A stretch of 32,848 nucleotides of DNA from Actinomycetota bacterium (GCA_005888295.1 VAWP01000091.1:1-32848), one strand, 5' to 3'; shown: positions 1 through 7,939, counted from the stretch's first letter. A program made the numbers and translations. Notes: generated by a model not told the origin, from the sequence alone.

Positions 1-203
1 CGGAACGACCGGTACGTCGGCCGCGGATGGTCGAACACGTCGCCCAGCCAGACGACCAGCTCGGGATCCTGGGCCAGGGCAGTGTCGATGGCCGCCTCGA
101 AAGCGAGCTCGAAGTCCCGCTCGCGCTGGTTGACCCCCTCGGCCGTGGTCACCGGGTAGTACGAGCGTCCCAGGTGCGCATCACCGAGGGCAGCCACCCG
201 CAT
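1..203 (-). CDS. Mre11/SbcD-like DNA repair nuclease, N-terminal fragment
   Basis: Only the first 67 residues lie in the window; the gene runs off the left edge. The translation starts MRVAALGDAHLGRSYY, with the calcineurin-like metallophosphoesterase motif GD-x-H (D8, H10) and then WLGDVFDHPRP (D55), the second metal-binding motif of Mre11/SbcD nucleases. The family forms the nuclease subunit that works with a Rad50/SbcC ATPase on DNA ends. It starts 5 nt after the stop of the HerA gene, so the order is nurA, herA, mre11, as in the archaeal end-resection operon. Rad50 would be expected just beyond the edge (inference). Family assignment is firm from the motifs and context, but the C-terminal capping domain cannot be seen. 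Confidence 0.85.
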   Translation of the reverse strand, partial: MRVAALGDAHLGRSYYPVTTAEGVNQRERDFELAFEAAIDTALAQDPELVVWLGDVFDHPRPTYRSF

Positions 204-208
204 CGTGC

Positions 209-1783
209 TCAGTCCACCAGTGCGGCGACGTTGGCCGCGGCCGAGAGGCGGGGCGCAGGTGCCGGGTCACAGGCGCGCACGGCGTCGTCGTAGAGGTGCA
301 CCGTGGCGGGGACCGCGAATGGCGCCTCCAGGTTCACCAGCAGGCACTCCCCCGGCATCAGGGTCTGGATCTCCGGTCCCAGACCCGAGAGGTCCTGCTT
401 GGAGGAGGCCCGGAGGATGTTGCGGTCCTTCTCGTCTGCAAGGCCGAGGACGAAGAAGGTGTTGAACTGGCTCAGGAGCTCGTCGTCGAGGAGTTTGGGC
501 TGCTGGGTGATCGCACAGAGCCCGACCTTGAACTTGCGTCCCTCTCGGGCGAGCCGGGGAAACACGTTGGACTCGCGGTCCTTCGTCGAGCCGAGGACCC
601 GCTGCGCCTCCTCGAGCACGATGGCCACCACCGGGAGCCGCTCGTGGCCCTCGGGGTCGTCGAGGTAGGCGGTCGACCACTCGTCCATCACGCGGCGGGC
701 CAGGAAGGATGCGACGAGGACCTCCTCGGTGGAGCCCAGGCCGCTCACGTCCACCAGCACCACCCTGCCGTCGCGTAGGTCCCGCAGCACGGCGGCACCG
801 ACCGAGACGGAGGGATCGGTCGCCACGCACGGCAGCTCGACGATCCGTCGGGCCCGGCGGTGCACGACCTGGAGGGTGTTGAGCGCGACACGGCCGTTGA
901 GGTCGACGTCCCGGAAGCCGGGGAGGTCGTCCAGCTGGGCGAACTCCAGCAACCACGACAGCCCGTCCGCCCGGTAGAAGCGCTCCAGCTCGAACAGTGC
1001 CTCCTCCTGGCTCCGGGACCAGTCGTAGGCGGTGCGCAGGTCGTCGATGCTCAGCTCGGCGAGGCTCACCCGCAAGCTCGTGGTACCCGGCAACGACCGC
1101 GCCGCGTAGGTTCGCAGCGCCTCGGGCGCCCAGGGGTGACGGCTCAATGCGGCCCGGTACTCCCCATGGGGATCGACGAGCAGCAGTCCGTACCGGCCCT
1201 GGCGACGCATGACCGCGCCCGTGAGCACCTGCATCAGGTTGGACTTCCCCATGCCCGTCGTGGCGAAGATGCCAACGTGGCTGGCGAGGCTCGTGCCGGG
1301 GATACCCACCTCCACGTCCACCTCGGTCTCGCCGCTGCGCAACCGGCCGATGGGCAGGTCCCCCATGCGGCTGCGCAGGAAGGCGAAGTCGGCCGGCTCG
1401 GGCGCGACCACCCGGCTGAACTGTGTCGGCAGGCTCTTCGGTTTGCGGAAGGACCGCCCGTCGGGGCTCACGTAGCCCAGGCACCGGCACTGGGCCACGC
1501 GATAGGTACGCCGACCGCGGTCGTAGAGGGGATGCGCGTCGGGAGAGGCGATCACGTCGTCGGCCAGGAGGGTGCCGGCGACGCGTTCGGCCCAACCGGG
1601 CTCGCGGTGCTCGGTCCCGTAGGTGACGTCGACGACCCGGAACAGGTAGCGGCGCCCGGTCGTCTCGTCGACGCCCACCAGCAGCTCTCCGAGGAACAGG
1701 TCCTCGTCGGGCGCAGCCCGGAAGATCCCCTCCAGCACGTTGCGGCCGAACAGGCGGCCCTTCGGAGCGGCGACCTCGGTCAC
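209..1783 (-). CDS. herA: HerA-type hexameric DNA translocase/helicase ATPase
   Basis: A 524-residue ATPase. An N-terminal beta-barrel-like HAS region (about 1-150) precedes the RecA-like core, with Walker A ATTGMGKS (174-181), LLVDPHGEY (201-209), Walker B VVAIVLEEAQ (385-394), and the HerA-typical segment ITQQPKLLDDELLSQFNTFF (425-444). HerA pumps DNA during end resection with the NurA nuclease. I start it at GTG 1783 because that codon overlaps the stop of the upstream nurA gene in a GTGA motif. The open frame continues up to 2140, but that extension is antisense-like, arginine-rich and overlaps nurA. It is followed 5 nt later by the Mre11-like gene. Assignment to HerA rather than the FtsK/VirB4 groups rests on the motifs and the NurA partner. 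Confidence 0.93.
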   Translation of the reverse strand: MTEVAAPKGRLFGRNVLEGIFRAAPDEDLFLGELLVGVDETTGRRYLFRVVDVTYGTEHREPGWAERVAGTLLADDVIASPDAHPLYDRGRRTYRVAQCRCLGYVSPDGRSFRKPKSLPTQFSRVVAPEPADFAFLRSRMGDLPIGRLRSGETEVDVEVGIPGTSLASHVGIFATTGMGKSNLMQVLTGAVMRRQGRYGLLLVDPHGEYRAALSRHPWAPEALRTYAARSLPGTTSLRVSLAELSIDDLRTAYDWSRSQEEALFELERFYRADGLSWLLEFAQLDDLPGFRDVDLNGRVALNTLQVVHRRARRIVELPCVATDPSVSVGAAVLRDLRDGRVVLVDVSGLGSTEEVLVASFLARRVMDEWSTAYLDDPEGHERLPVVAIVLEEAQRVLGSTKDRESNVFPRLAREGRKFKVGLCAITQQPKLLDDELLSQFNTFFVLGLADEKDRNILRASSKQDLSGLGPEIQTLMPGECLLVNLEAPFAVPATVHLYDDAVRACDPAPAPRLSAAANVAALVD

Positions 1784-2805
1784 GCCCGCTCCATGAGCCG
1801 ATGACGATCGGCGAATGCCCGCTCTCGTACCTCCGAGCTGACGCCAGCCTCGTGGAGGTGCTCGTCCAGGGTCAGCCACGCTTCCTGGCGAACCCACTGC
1901 GGGCAGGCGGCGAGGCCATCGGCCACCGCCAGCGGGTAGGGATAGCCCGGGAAGGCGGCGTCGTCGGCGACGGCGGCCAAGGCGCCGAGCGCCGGCTCGG
2001 GAGCGGTGCCCGCAGGGATGTCGATGCGGAAGGAGAAGCGCGCGGCCGGGTCGAGCCTGGCCGCCACGACCTGGACGCCGAGGGGCGACGCGTCCTGCTC
2101 GGCGACGCTCTCTGGTCTGCTGCTGGCCAGCGGCGCCCACCAGCGGGTTCCCGCCCCGAGCGTCTCCTCGGCTTCGGCTTCCAGCTGACCCAGCAGCGGC
2201 GCCCCGCCACGCGACAGCGACGAGTGCTTGGTCACGCCGATCACGAGCACGCCGCGCTGGCGACCCCGCTCCAGCAGCGAGCCAACGTAGGAGGACGGGA
2301 TGCGCCAGTCGGGCCAGAGGTCACCGTCGACGAGCACCAGTGCGCCCTCGTCCGCCTCCCTGACGCAGCGTTCCACCGCCTCCCACTCCCACCGGTCGCG
2401 AATGAGGTTGGCGTCCACGGTCGTCGTCGGCGCGAGAGGCAGGCCGAGCTGCGCGAGCGCCGCCCTACCCTCGACCCCTCCGAGGAGGTAGGCGCGCAGT
2501 GACCCGGGGTCCTGCAGCTCGCACGCTCCTGCCCGGAATCGCACGCGGGAGGTCCTGGTCACCACGACCTGCAGGCACCGGGCGTCGGCCACCACGGCCT
2601 GGCCGCCGTCGACCGCCCACGCGTCGGCTGGCGCCTCGCCCCTCGGCAACGGCCGGGGCCGGATCACCTGCTCGAACTCGAGGCCTGGCTCACCCGGCCC
2701 GGCCGCACCCTCTCCGCCCGTCGTGAGCAGGGTCGCCAACCGGCTCGCCGCCGCCTCGATGGTGGCACTCTCCACGGCCTCCAGGGTCGCAAGAGGGTGT
2801 GACAT
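1780..2805 (-). CDS. nurA: NurA domain nuclease
   Basis: A 341-residue protein with the RNase H-like NurA nuclease fold motifs: AVDGG (D66), ALVLVDGDL (D160, D162), GVTKHSSLSR (K193, S195), and a late YPYPLAVAD (D296). NurA is a Mn-dependent 5'-3' DNA nuclease that acts with the HerA translocase on DNA ends. The ATG at 2805 follows a TAAGCT hexamer by 7 nt, suggesting a leaderless transcript. The stop overlaps the GTG of herA by 4 bp, so translation is probably coupled. Sequence conservation in NurA is low, so the call leans on the spacing of acidic motifs together with the adjacent herA and mre11 genes. Confidence 0.88.
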   Translation of the reverse strand: MSHPLATLEAVESATIEAAASRLATLLTTGGEGAAGPGEPGLEFEQVIRPRPLPRGEAPADAWAVDGGQAVVADARCLQVVVTRTSRVRFRAGACELQDPGSLRAYLLGGVEGRAALAQLGLPLAPTTTVDANLIRDRWEWEAVERCVREADEGALVLVDGDLWPDWRIPSSYVGSLLERGRQRGVLVIGVTKHSSLSRGGAPLLGQLEAEAEETLGAGTRWWAPLASSRPESVAEQDASPLGVQVVAARLDPAARFSFRIDIPAGTAPEPALGALAAVADDAAFPGYPYPLAVADGLAACPQWVRQEAWLTLDEHLHEAGVSSEVRERAFADRHRLMERA

Positions 2806-2812
2806 CCGGTCC

Positions 2813-2818
2813 AGCTTA
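2813..2818 (-). promoter_or_regulatory. Putative -10 box of the nurA-herA-mre11 operon (leaderless)
   Basis: The minus-strand hexamer TAAGCT ends 7 nt before the ATG of nurA, the same geometry as the promoters of the ArsR and MarR genes here. No convincing -35 box is visible 16-19 nt upstream. The start codon itself would be near the transcript 5' end. Confidence 0.35.
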
Positions 2819-2870
2819 CAGCGACGTAATTACATTGGTGGGCGCCACCGAGTCGCCACCCCCGAAGCCG

Positions 2871-2900
2871 GTGACGAACTGGTCCCCCAGGTGGGATCAT
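2871..2900 (+). promoter_or_regulatory. Putative rnpB promoter
   Basis: GTGACG (2871-2876) and, after an 18-bp spacer, GATCAT (2895-2900) preceded by TGG (extended -10) sit just upstream of the inferred 5' end of the RNase P RNA at about 2905. Both boxes match consensus at four of six positions. The rest of the 2806-2904 gap holds nothing else I can identify. Confidence 0.35.
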
Positions 2901-2904
2901 GGGG

Positions 2905-3297
<393 letters not shown>

Positions 3298-3388
3298 AAC
3301 CACTTCAGGTGCCACCCCGCCATCACGCTCGACGGAAGATCGGGGCGTCGGGGTGTCGGAAACGCGTGTTCCGAACGATGATCCGGGT

Positions 3389-3901
3389 GTGACCGACCAG
3401 GAGCCGGCTGTCGCCGGCCCGTACGGGAGGCTGTTGGAGCTCTACGAGCGCGCCGTGCCTCAGGTCTACGGCTACCTGCTCCCCCGGTGCGGGAGCATGG
3501 CCGAGGCGGAGGACCTCACCGCGGAGGTCTTCTTCGCCGCTGTGCGCCGCCCTCCCGACGAGTTGAACATCGCCTGGCTCATGGCGGTTGCGCGCAACAA
3601 GCTGGTGGACCACTGGCGACGGGACGAACGCGACCGGCACCGGCTCGCAGCCCTCGCCGCCGAGGGCCCGGCAAAAGTAGACCCGTGGGAGACGCACCTC
3701 GACAACGCCCGGGCGCACCAGGTCCTCGTGGGCCTCGGTGGCCACCATCGGGCCGCCCTCACCCTGCGCTACCTGGACGGTCTGCCCGTCCCCGCTGTGG
3801 CGCAGCATCTGGGCCGCACGGTGCACGCCACCGAGGCCCTCCTGACCCGAGCCCGACAAGCCTTCCGCCGAGCGTACGAAGAGGGAAACGCCGATGCCTG
3901 A
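3389..3901 (+). CDS. ECF-type RNA polymerase sigma factor
   Basis: A 170-residue sigma-70 family protein. Region 2 is visible as LYERAVPQVYGYLLPRCGSMAEAEDLTAEVFFAA (about 17-51), followed by AWLMAVARNKLVDHWRRDER. Region 4 is HHRAALTLRYLDGLPVPAVAQHLGRTVHATEALLTRARQAF (about 118-160). No anti-sigma or extra C-terminal domain is present. I chose GTG 3389 because the homology-like part begins soon after; an in-frame GTG at 3353 with GGAAG upstream would add 12 residues. Earlier in-frame ATGs run into rnpB and are unlikely. The stop overlaps the ATG of the next gene by 8 nt, a pairing often seen with VOC-domain proteins that carry a short N-terminal extension. The target promoters are unknown. Confidence 0.85.
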   Translation: MTDQEPAVAGPYGRLLELYERAVPQVYGYLLPRCGSMAEAEDLTAEVFFAAVRRPPDELNIAWLMAVARNKLVDHWRRDERDRHRLAALAAEGPAKVDPWETHLDNARAHQVLVGLGGHHRAALTLRYLDGLPVPAVAQHLGRTVHATEALLTRARQAFRRAYEEGNADA

Positions 3902-4389
3902 CCCCTTCGAGGCTCTGCGCCTGGCGGACACCCCTCTCGCCCCCCGCCCCGAGTTCGTTGCCGAGCTGCGTCAGCAGATCTTCGGTGCCATCGACGCCGA
4001 TCGGCCTGACAAGGAGGAGCCCATGTCCGTCACGACCACCATCGACCGCGTCGAGACCTACCTCTCGGTGTCCGACGCCAGGGCAGCCATCGACTTCTAT
4101 CAGCGAGCCTTCGGGGCCACCTTGATCGGAGAGCCGATCGTCATGCCCGACGGGAGCATCGGTCACTCCGAGCTGGCCATTGGCAACAGCGTCATCCGCG
4201 TGGCGGGCGAGCATCCTCCCGAGGCGGTCAGGAACCCCGCCTCGCTGGGCGGCGTTGGTGGATCGGGCCCGTGATGCCGGCGCCGACGTCCTCCGTCCGG
4301 TGGCCGAGGCGCACGGCACTCGTATGGGGAAGGTGCGCGACCCCTTCGGGCACAACTGGTTCGTGGTGACCCGGTCCAACGCGGAGTGA
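3894..4389 (+). pseudogene. VOC (glyoxalase/bleomycin-resistance fold) protein, reading frame broken
   Basis: The first frame (3894-4274) encodes a 41-residue extension (MPDPFEALRLADTPLAPRPE...) and then a PhnB-like VOC domain (VETYLSVSDARAAIDFYQRAFGATLIGEP...GNSVIRVAGEHPP). It runs out of homology at NPASLGG and stops at TGA 4274. The rest of the domain (LVDRARDAGADVL...MGKVRDPFGHNWFVV) continues in the +1-shifted frame from about 4252 to the stop at 4389. The two halves are too short to fit together: roughly a dozen codons between NPASLGG and ALVDRA seem to be missing, so this looks like a deletion plus frameshift, or a local assembly error. It overlaps the sigma gene by 8 nt. A second start at ATG 4023 has a perfect Shine-Dalgarno. 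VOC proteins of this type are metal enzymes or binding proteins; the substrate is unknown. Confidence 0.7.
4011..4025 (+). promoter_or_regulatory. Strong internal ribosome binding site for an alternative VOC start
   Basis: AAGGAGG (4011-4017) lies 5 nt before ATG 4023, inside the open frame that starts at 3894. Initiation here would give a bare VOC domain (MSVTTTIDRVETYLSV...) without the 43-residue extension. The extension is encoded in frame through the site, so both long and short products are possible. Confidence 0.6.
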
Positions 4390-4440
4390 GTCTGGCGCCT
4401 CAAGGCCTGTTCTCGAGCCCACCCCCCGGCCCAGCACGAA

Positions 4441-4460
4441 AGGTGACCGATTAGTCTCAT
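4441..4460 (+). promoter_or_regulatory. Probable ArsR-family operator upstream of the VOC gene at 4512
   Basis: AGGTGACCGATTAGTCTC at 4441-4458 matches the palindrome in the ArsR-SRPBCC gene's promoter (6071-6090) at 17 of 20 positions, with the right arm partly degenerate. It sits about 50 nt before the start of the VOC gene. Binding by the nearby ArsR protein is inference from this similarity. Confidence 0.55.
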
Positions 4461-4511
4461 GTCGCTCGACCGTCTGACTCCCCGAAGGACCGATGAGATG
4501 AGGAGGACGAG

Positions 4512-4898
4512 ATGAGCGACAGGAGCAGGATAAGGATCACCGACGTGCACACCGTGGGCGTGCCCGTGACGGACCAGGACCGAGCGCTGGAGTTCTACGT
4601 CGGCCGGCTCGGTTTCGATACCCGCAGGGACGTACCGCGGCCCGACGGTGGGCGGTGGATCGAGGTGGCGCCGCCGCGAGCGACGACGACGATCGCGCTC
4701 GTTGTCGCCAGCGACGGCAACCCGGCGGGGGTCGAGACCGGCATCCGGCTGGCGACGAGCGACGCCGACGCCGACCACGCCGACCTGCGGGTGAACGGTG
4801 TCGAGGTCGACGACCTGTTGCGTTGGCCGGGAGTGCCGCCCATGTTCGCCTTTCGCGACCAGGACGGCAACCGTCTCGAGATCGTCGGGGGCGCCTGA
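4512..4898 (+). CDS. VOC family protein (glyoxalase/dioxygenase fold)
   Basis: A 128-residue single-domain VOC protein. It has the two beta-alpha-beta-beta-beta modules: [29 protein letters not shown] at the start (H14 a candidate metal ligand) and [15 protein letters not shown] at the end (E124 a candidate ligand). The start has an excellent ribosome site, AGGAGG at 4501-4506. The DUF1905 gene follows 37 nt later on the same strand, probably in one transcript ending at the 5257-5294 hairpin. An ArsR-type operator-like site lies at 4441. VOC proteins include glyoxalases, ring-cleavage dioxygenases and drug-binding proteins; nothing here singles out one substrate. Confidence 0.88.
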   Translation: MSDRSRIRITDVHTVGVPVTDQDRALEFYVGRLGFDTRRDVPRPDGGRWIEVAPPRATTTIALVVASDGNPAGVETGIRLATSDADADHADLRVNGVEVDDLLRWPGVPPMFAFRDQDGNRLEIVGGA

Positions 4899-4935
4899 GC
4901 GTCGGGCAGGGCGCAGGGAGAAAGGAGCACCAGAG

Positions 4936-5214
4936 ATGGCCTCGTTGAGAAAGAAGTTCACCGCAACCCTGCAGAAGAGCCCGAACCAGGGCGGCTGGAC
5001 CTACGTGGTGATGCCGGACTCGGTCGAGTATTTCAGCACTCGGGGATTGGTGAAGGTCAGGGGAACGGTCGACGGGCATCCGTTCCGGAGCTCGTTCATG
5101 GCCATGGGCAATGGCACCCACAAGCTGCCGATCAAGGCCGACGTCCAGAAGGTGATCGGCAAGAGTGCAGGCGACACCGTGACCGTCCGCCTGCAGGAAC
5201 GACTCGAGTCCTGA
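4936..5214 (+). CDS. DUF1905 domain protein
   Basis: A 92-residue protein matching the short DUF1905 beta-barrel family: [20 protein letters not shown]...[49 protein letters not shown]. The start ATG 4936 has AAAGGAG at 4921-4927; a longer in-frame opening upstream overlaps the VOC gene and is rejected. The biochemical role of DUF1905 is not established; some homologues are fused to YdeI-like (OmdA) domains. It probably shares a transcript with the VOC gene at 4512. Confidence 0.85.
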   Translation: MASLRKKFTATLQKSPNQGGWTYVVMPDSVEYFSTRGLVKVRGTVDGHPFRSSFMAMGNGTHKLPIKADVQKVIGKSAGDTVTVRLQERLES

Positions 5215-5256
5215 CCACCGTCGACTGGACCTCGGTCGGTCTGCTCAGCCGCCGGC

Positions 5257-5294
5257 GAGCGTCGCCCGATCATCCTCGTCACCGGGCGACGCTC
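5257..5294. terminator. Bidirectional hairpin between convergent genes
   Basis: A perfect 12-bp inverted repeat, GAGCGTCGCCCG (5257-5268) and CGGGCGACGCTC (5283-5294), separated by a 14-nt loop. It lies between the DUF1905 stop (5214) and the stop of the convergent ArsR gene (5306). There is no T-run, as is usual for GC-rich actinobacterial terminators. Confidence 0.75.
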
Positions 5295-5305
5295 ACCTGG
5301 AGCCG

Positions 5306-6058
5306 TCAGCTGTACATGAGCGATCCCGGCGTCGTCAGCAGCTCGCCAGTCTCGAGCCACGTCTTCAGACCGGAGAGGATCATCGGCCAGCCGCCGTAGA
5401 GCTGGTCGTTGGCGTCCTCGCGCAGCTGGTCGTGGGTGACGGTCAGACGGCAGGAGTCGCCGACGGGCTCGATCTCCCAGGTGACTCTCGAGGTGCCCTC
5501 CGCCTTCACGTCGTCGCCCCAGAGGGCGATCATGCTCTGGACCAGTCGGCGGGGGGGCTCGACCACCAGGTTCTCGCCCTCTCCCAAGAGACCTTGCGCG
5601 TTCGGGTGGCTCATCTCGAAGCGCGAGCCGGGTGTCCAGGCCGATTTCACTCGAGTGCCGAAGTTGTACTTGCTCCTGATCTCGGGATCGGTGATCGCCT
5701 CCCAGAGGCGCTCCGGGGTCGTGCGGATGTAGATCTCGAACACCTTCTCCATTGGACGCTCCAGTCTGTCTTTGAGATCACTGAGCCCAGCAGCCCAGGG
5801 CTCGGCGTACTTCGTCACCCACCGGTCGTGGACGAGCCGGATCGGGACAGGGTTCAGGAAGTGGAGCTTCTCGCGACCTCGTCTCCTGGTTACGACGAGG
5901 CCGGCCTCCTCCAGCTGCTTCAGATGCTTCATCACACCGAAGCGCGTCATCGAGCAGCGCTCGACGAGCGCCGTCAACGTCTGCCCGTCCTGGCGGAACA
6001 GCTCGTCCAGCAGGCTCCGTCTGGTGGGATCGGCCAGCGCCCGGAACACGTCGTCCAC
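5306..6058 (-). CDS. ArsR-family regulator fused to an SRPBCC (AHSA1-like) domain
   Basis: About 250 residues. The N-terminal winged helix (VFRALADPTRRSLLDELFRQDGQTLTALVERCSMTRFGVMKHLKQLEEAGLVVTRRRGREKLHFLNP) is an ArsR HTH. From about residue 100, MEKVFEIYIRTTPERLWEAITDPEIRSKYNFG... is an AHSA1/SRPBCC ligand-pocket domain. No metal-binding cysteine motif of ArsR/SmtB type is present, so a hydrophobic ligand is more likely than a metal (inference). ATG 6070 overlaps the -10 box, so I favour GTG 6058, 7 nt after that box, giving the usual VDDVFRALADPTRR start. It probably represses itself and the VOC gene at 4512 through the shared palindrome. Confidence 0.88.
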   Translation of the reverse strand: MDDVFRALADPTRRSLLDELFRQDGQTLTALVERCSMTRFGVMKHLKQLEEAGLVVTRRRGREKLHFLNPVPIRLVHDRWVTKYAEPWAAGLSDLKDRLERPMEKVFEIYIRTTPERLWEAITDPEIRSKYNFGTRVKSAWTPGSRFEMSHPNAQGLLGEGENLVVEPPRRLVQSMIALWGDDVKAEGTSRVTWEIEPVGDSCRLTVTHDQLREDANDQLYGGWPMILSGLKTWLETGELLTTPGSLMYS

Positions 6059-6065
6059 GCCAGTA

Positions 6066-6095
6066 AGCATAGGTGACCTATTAGTCACCTGTCAA
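6066..6095 (-). promoter_or_regulatory. ArsR promoter with operator palindrome in the spacer, leaderless
   Basis: On the minus strand: -35 TTGACA (6095-6090), an 18-bp spacer, and -10 TATGCT (6071-6066), then 7 nt to GTG 6058. The spacer contains the perfect palindrome AGGTGAC-CTATTA-GTCACCT (6071-6090). A repressor bound there would block polymerase directly. The -35 matches consensus exactly and the -10 at four of six positions. Confidence 0.8.
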
Positions 6096-6099
6096 CCGG

Positions 6100-6477
6100 C
6101 TACTCCGGACCCGCTACCCCGATCAGATGCCCCTCGGGGTCGGTGAACCGGCCGACCACGAGCTTTCCGCGAACGCCCTCAGGACCCATCAGGCGCTTCC
6201 CCCCGAGGCTCTCAGCCCGCTCGAGCGCGGCCCCGACGTTCGGAACACCCACGTAGAACAGCAGCAGCCCCTCGTAGCCCTGGCCACCGCCGACACCACC
6301 GTTGATCCCGTCGCCGGTGGTGCTTCCGTCCAGGAACCCGTAGTTGCCCGGCTGGGAGACGGCTTCGGTGACCGCGTCGCTGATCTGGAACTGCCACCCG
6401 AACAGCTGGCCGTAGTAGCTCCGGAGCTTCGCCGGATCCCGCCCGATGATCTCGAAATGCACAACTGGTCGTCCCAC
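6100..6477 (-). CDS. VOC family protein
   Basis: A 125-residue VOC-fold protein: VVHFEIIGRDPAKLRSYYGQLFGWQFQISD at the start, then a glycine-rich segment (STTGDGINGGVGGGQGYEG), and VVGRFTDPEGHLIGVAGPE at the end, with the DPEGHLIG motif typical of VOC C-termini. The open frame extends to 6603, but GTG 6477 has GGAAAGG just upstream and gives the normal family start. It is expressed divergently from the dehydrogenase at 6590 and lies 10 nt behind the ArsR promoter region. Such small VOC proteins often sit next to ArsR-SRPBCC regulators; the substrate is unknown. Confidence 0.87.
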   Translation of the reverse strand: MGRPVVHFEIIGRDPAKLRSYYGQLFGWQFQISDAVTEAVSQPGNYGFLDGSTTGDGINGGVGGGQGYEGLLLFYVGVPNVGAALERAESLGGKRLMGPEGVRGKLVVGRFTDPEGHLIGVAGPE

Positions 6478-6589
6478 TGGCCATCCTTTCCCGCTGATCG
6501 TCCGGCCTCCTTCGTACGGACCTCGGAGAGAGACGAAACTCATCGGTCGGGCTTGCGGGCCGAAGCCGGCTTCGACGAGGCTCTGACGG

Positions 6590-7474
6590 GTGGATCTGAT
6601 CACCGGTCAGCGAGTCGTCATCACGGGTGCCACCTCCGGTATCGGCAGGCTGACCGCGCTCGAGCTCGTGCGGCGCGGCGGCAACGTCACGATCGTGTGC
6701 CGCAACCTGGAGAAGGGAAAGGCAACCGCGGCCGAGATCGAGAGCACGGTCGCCGGCACCTCGGTCGACGTTCTCGTCGCAGACCTCTCGGGGCTGGAAC
6801 AGGTGCGCCGGGTCGCAGCGGAGATCTGCGCGCGCTATCCGGTCGTCGATGTCCTGGTGAACAACGCAGGAGTCCAGGACCTGCGGCCCCGGCTCACACC
6901 AGATGGCTTCGACCACATGGTCGCATCCAACTATCTCGGGCCCTTCCTGCTGACCAACCTGATCCTCGACAGGACGCGGGCGGCGGCCGCCGCACGGATC
7001 GTCGTGGTGGCCTCCGAGGCCCACCGTATCGCCGGGCGTCTCGACCCCGAGACCTTCGAGCACCTCGGCAGCTACTCGAGGGCGACAGCGATGTGGGCAT
7101 ACGGCCGGACGAAGCTGCTCGACCTTCTCTTCGCGCTCGAGCTGGCACGTAGGCTCGAGGGCACCCGGGTGACCGCCAATGCACTCTGCCCGGGTCTCGT
7201 CGCCACCAACCTGGTCGGCGGCAAACCCATGCTGGGACCCGTGGATCGGATGTTGTCGCTGACGCCGATGCTTCGCACGCCCGAGCAGGGCGCGCGGATG
7301 TCGGTGCGCCTCGCCACCGACCCGTCGCTGGACGGAGTTACCGGTCGGTTCTTCACCTCGACGCCGGGCATGCGGTTCCTGCCGCCCGCCGGCCCCACCC
7401 GCGACGCGTCACTCCAACGCCGGATCTGGGAGCGGACGGCCCAGCTCGTGGGACTGGAGACAGCCGCGGGTTAG
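6590..7474 (+). CDS. Short-chain dehydrogenase/reductase (SDR)
   Basis: A 294-residue classical SDR. It has the cofactor motif TGATSGIG (12-19), NNAG (91-94), catalytic S142 in VVASEAH, and Y171-x3-K175 in YGRTK. CRNLEK after beta-2 suggests NADP preference. Overall it resembles retinol dehydrogenase/protochlorophyllide-reductase-like SDRs (ASNYLGPFLLTNLIL, ANALCPGLVATNL). Start GTG 6590 gives the standard short lead before the Rossmann fold; GAGG lies about 10 nt upstream. It is divergent from the VOC gene. The substrate cannot be told from sequence. Confidence 0.9.
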   Translation: MDLITGQRVVITGATSGIGRLTALELVRRGGNVTIVCRNLEKGKATAAEIESTVAGTSVDVLVADLSGLEQVRRVAAEICARYPVVDVLVNNAGVQDLRPRLTPDGFDHMVASNYLGPFLLTNLILDRTRAAAAARIVVVASEAHRIAGRLDPETFEHLGSYSRATAMWAYGRTKLLDLLFALELARRLEGTRVTANALCPGLVATNLVGGKPMLGPVDRMLSLTPMLRTPEQGARMSVRLATDPSLDGVTGRFFTSTPGMRFLPPAGPTRDASLQRRIWERTAQLVGLETAAG

Positions 7475-7641
7475 CACCTCGGCCAGCTCCGACGGACGTT
7501 CGTTACGTTCGAAACCGTACCGAGGCGCTACCATGTGGCCCCAGTAGACGACGCCAGCTGCCCAGCCCCCCGGAGCCGTTCCCACCTCAGCATCACCTCG
7601 GCGAACGGCGGTTGTGGACCGAGTTGGAGCGGGAACGAACC

Positions 7642-7839
7642 ATGCTCGATGACGACACGGCACAGCAGATCCAAGAGCACGCTGTCGCGTCACACCTCCT
7701 CGAGGCGAAGGTCAGGCGAGCCATCCTGGGACAGCTGTTCGCTCAGGCTGACCAGGTGGTCGGGGCGAGAGAGATCCTCGACTTAGCCGAGGCGTTCGCC
7801 TGGGTCACCAACCCCGGCCAGTCGCACGGCGGTCGGTAG
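7642..7839 (+). CDS. Small hypothetical protein
   Basis: A 65-residue frame starting at ATG 7642 with GGAGCGGGA upstream: MLDDDTAQQIQEHAVASHLLEAKVRRAILGQLFAQADQ... It is acidic to neutral, predicted mostly helical and has no membrane segment. An in-frame GTG at 7612 would add 10 residues. It stands alone between the dehydrogenase and the DUF3048 lipoprotein. I do not recognise a family. Codon choice has GC at third positions as in neighbours, which supports coding. The stretch 7475-7641 has no clear feature. Confidence 0.45.
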   Translation: MLDDDTAQQIQEHAVASHLLEAKVRRAILGQLFAQADQVVGAREILDLAEAFAWVTNPGQSHGGR

Positions 7840-7904
7840 CCGCCGGCTGGTCCCCCGAGAGCTCTATCGGCGGGCACTGGCAGAGGGACGTCTTCACCTG
7901 TGCC

Positions 7905-7939
7905 GGTGAGCCATCTCACCTCGCATCAGCCTCTATGCT
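7905..7939 (+). promoter_or_regulatory. Palindrome and -10-like box upstream of the DUF3048 gene
   Basis: GGTGAG-CCAT-CTCACC (7905-7920) is a perfect 6-bp inverted repeat, followed by TATGCT (7934-7939). The repeat covers where a -35 would be, but no -35 consensus is visible. It could be an operator or a small terminator of the upstream ORF. Confidence 0.35.

Noticed and set aside
1784-2140. Upstream extension of the HerA frame by 119 codons
   Set aside because: It overlaps nurA in another frame, is arginine-rich with no domain, and GTG 1783 overlaps the nurA stop as expected for coupling.
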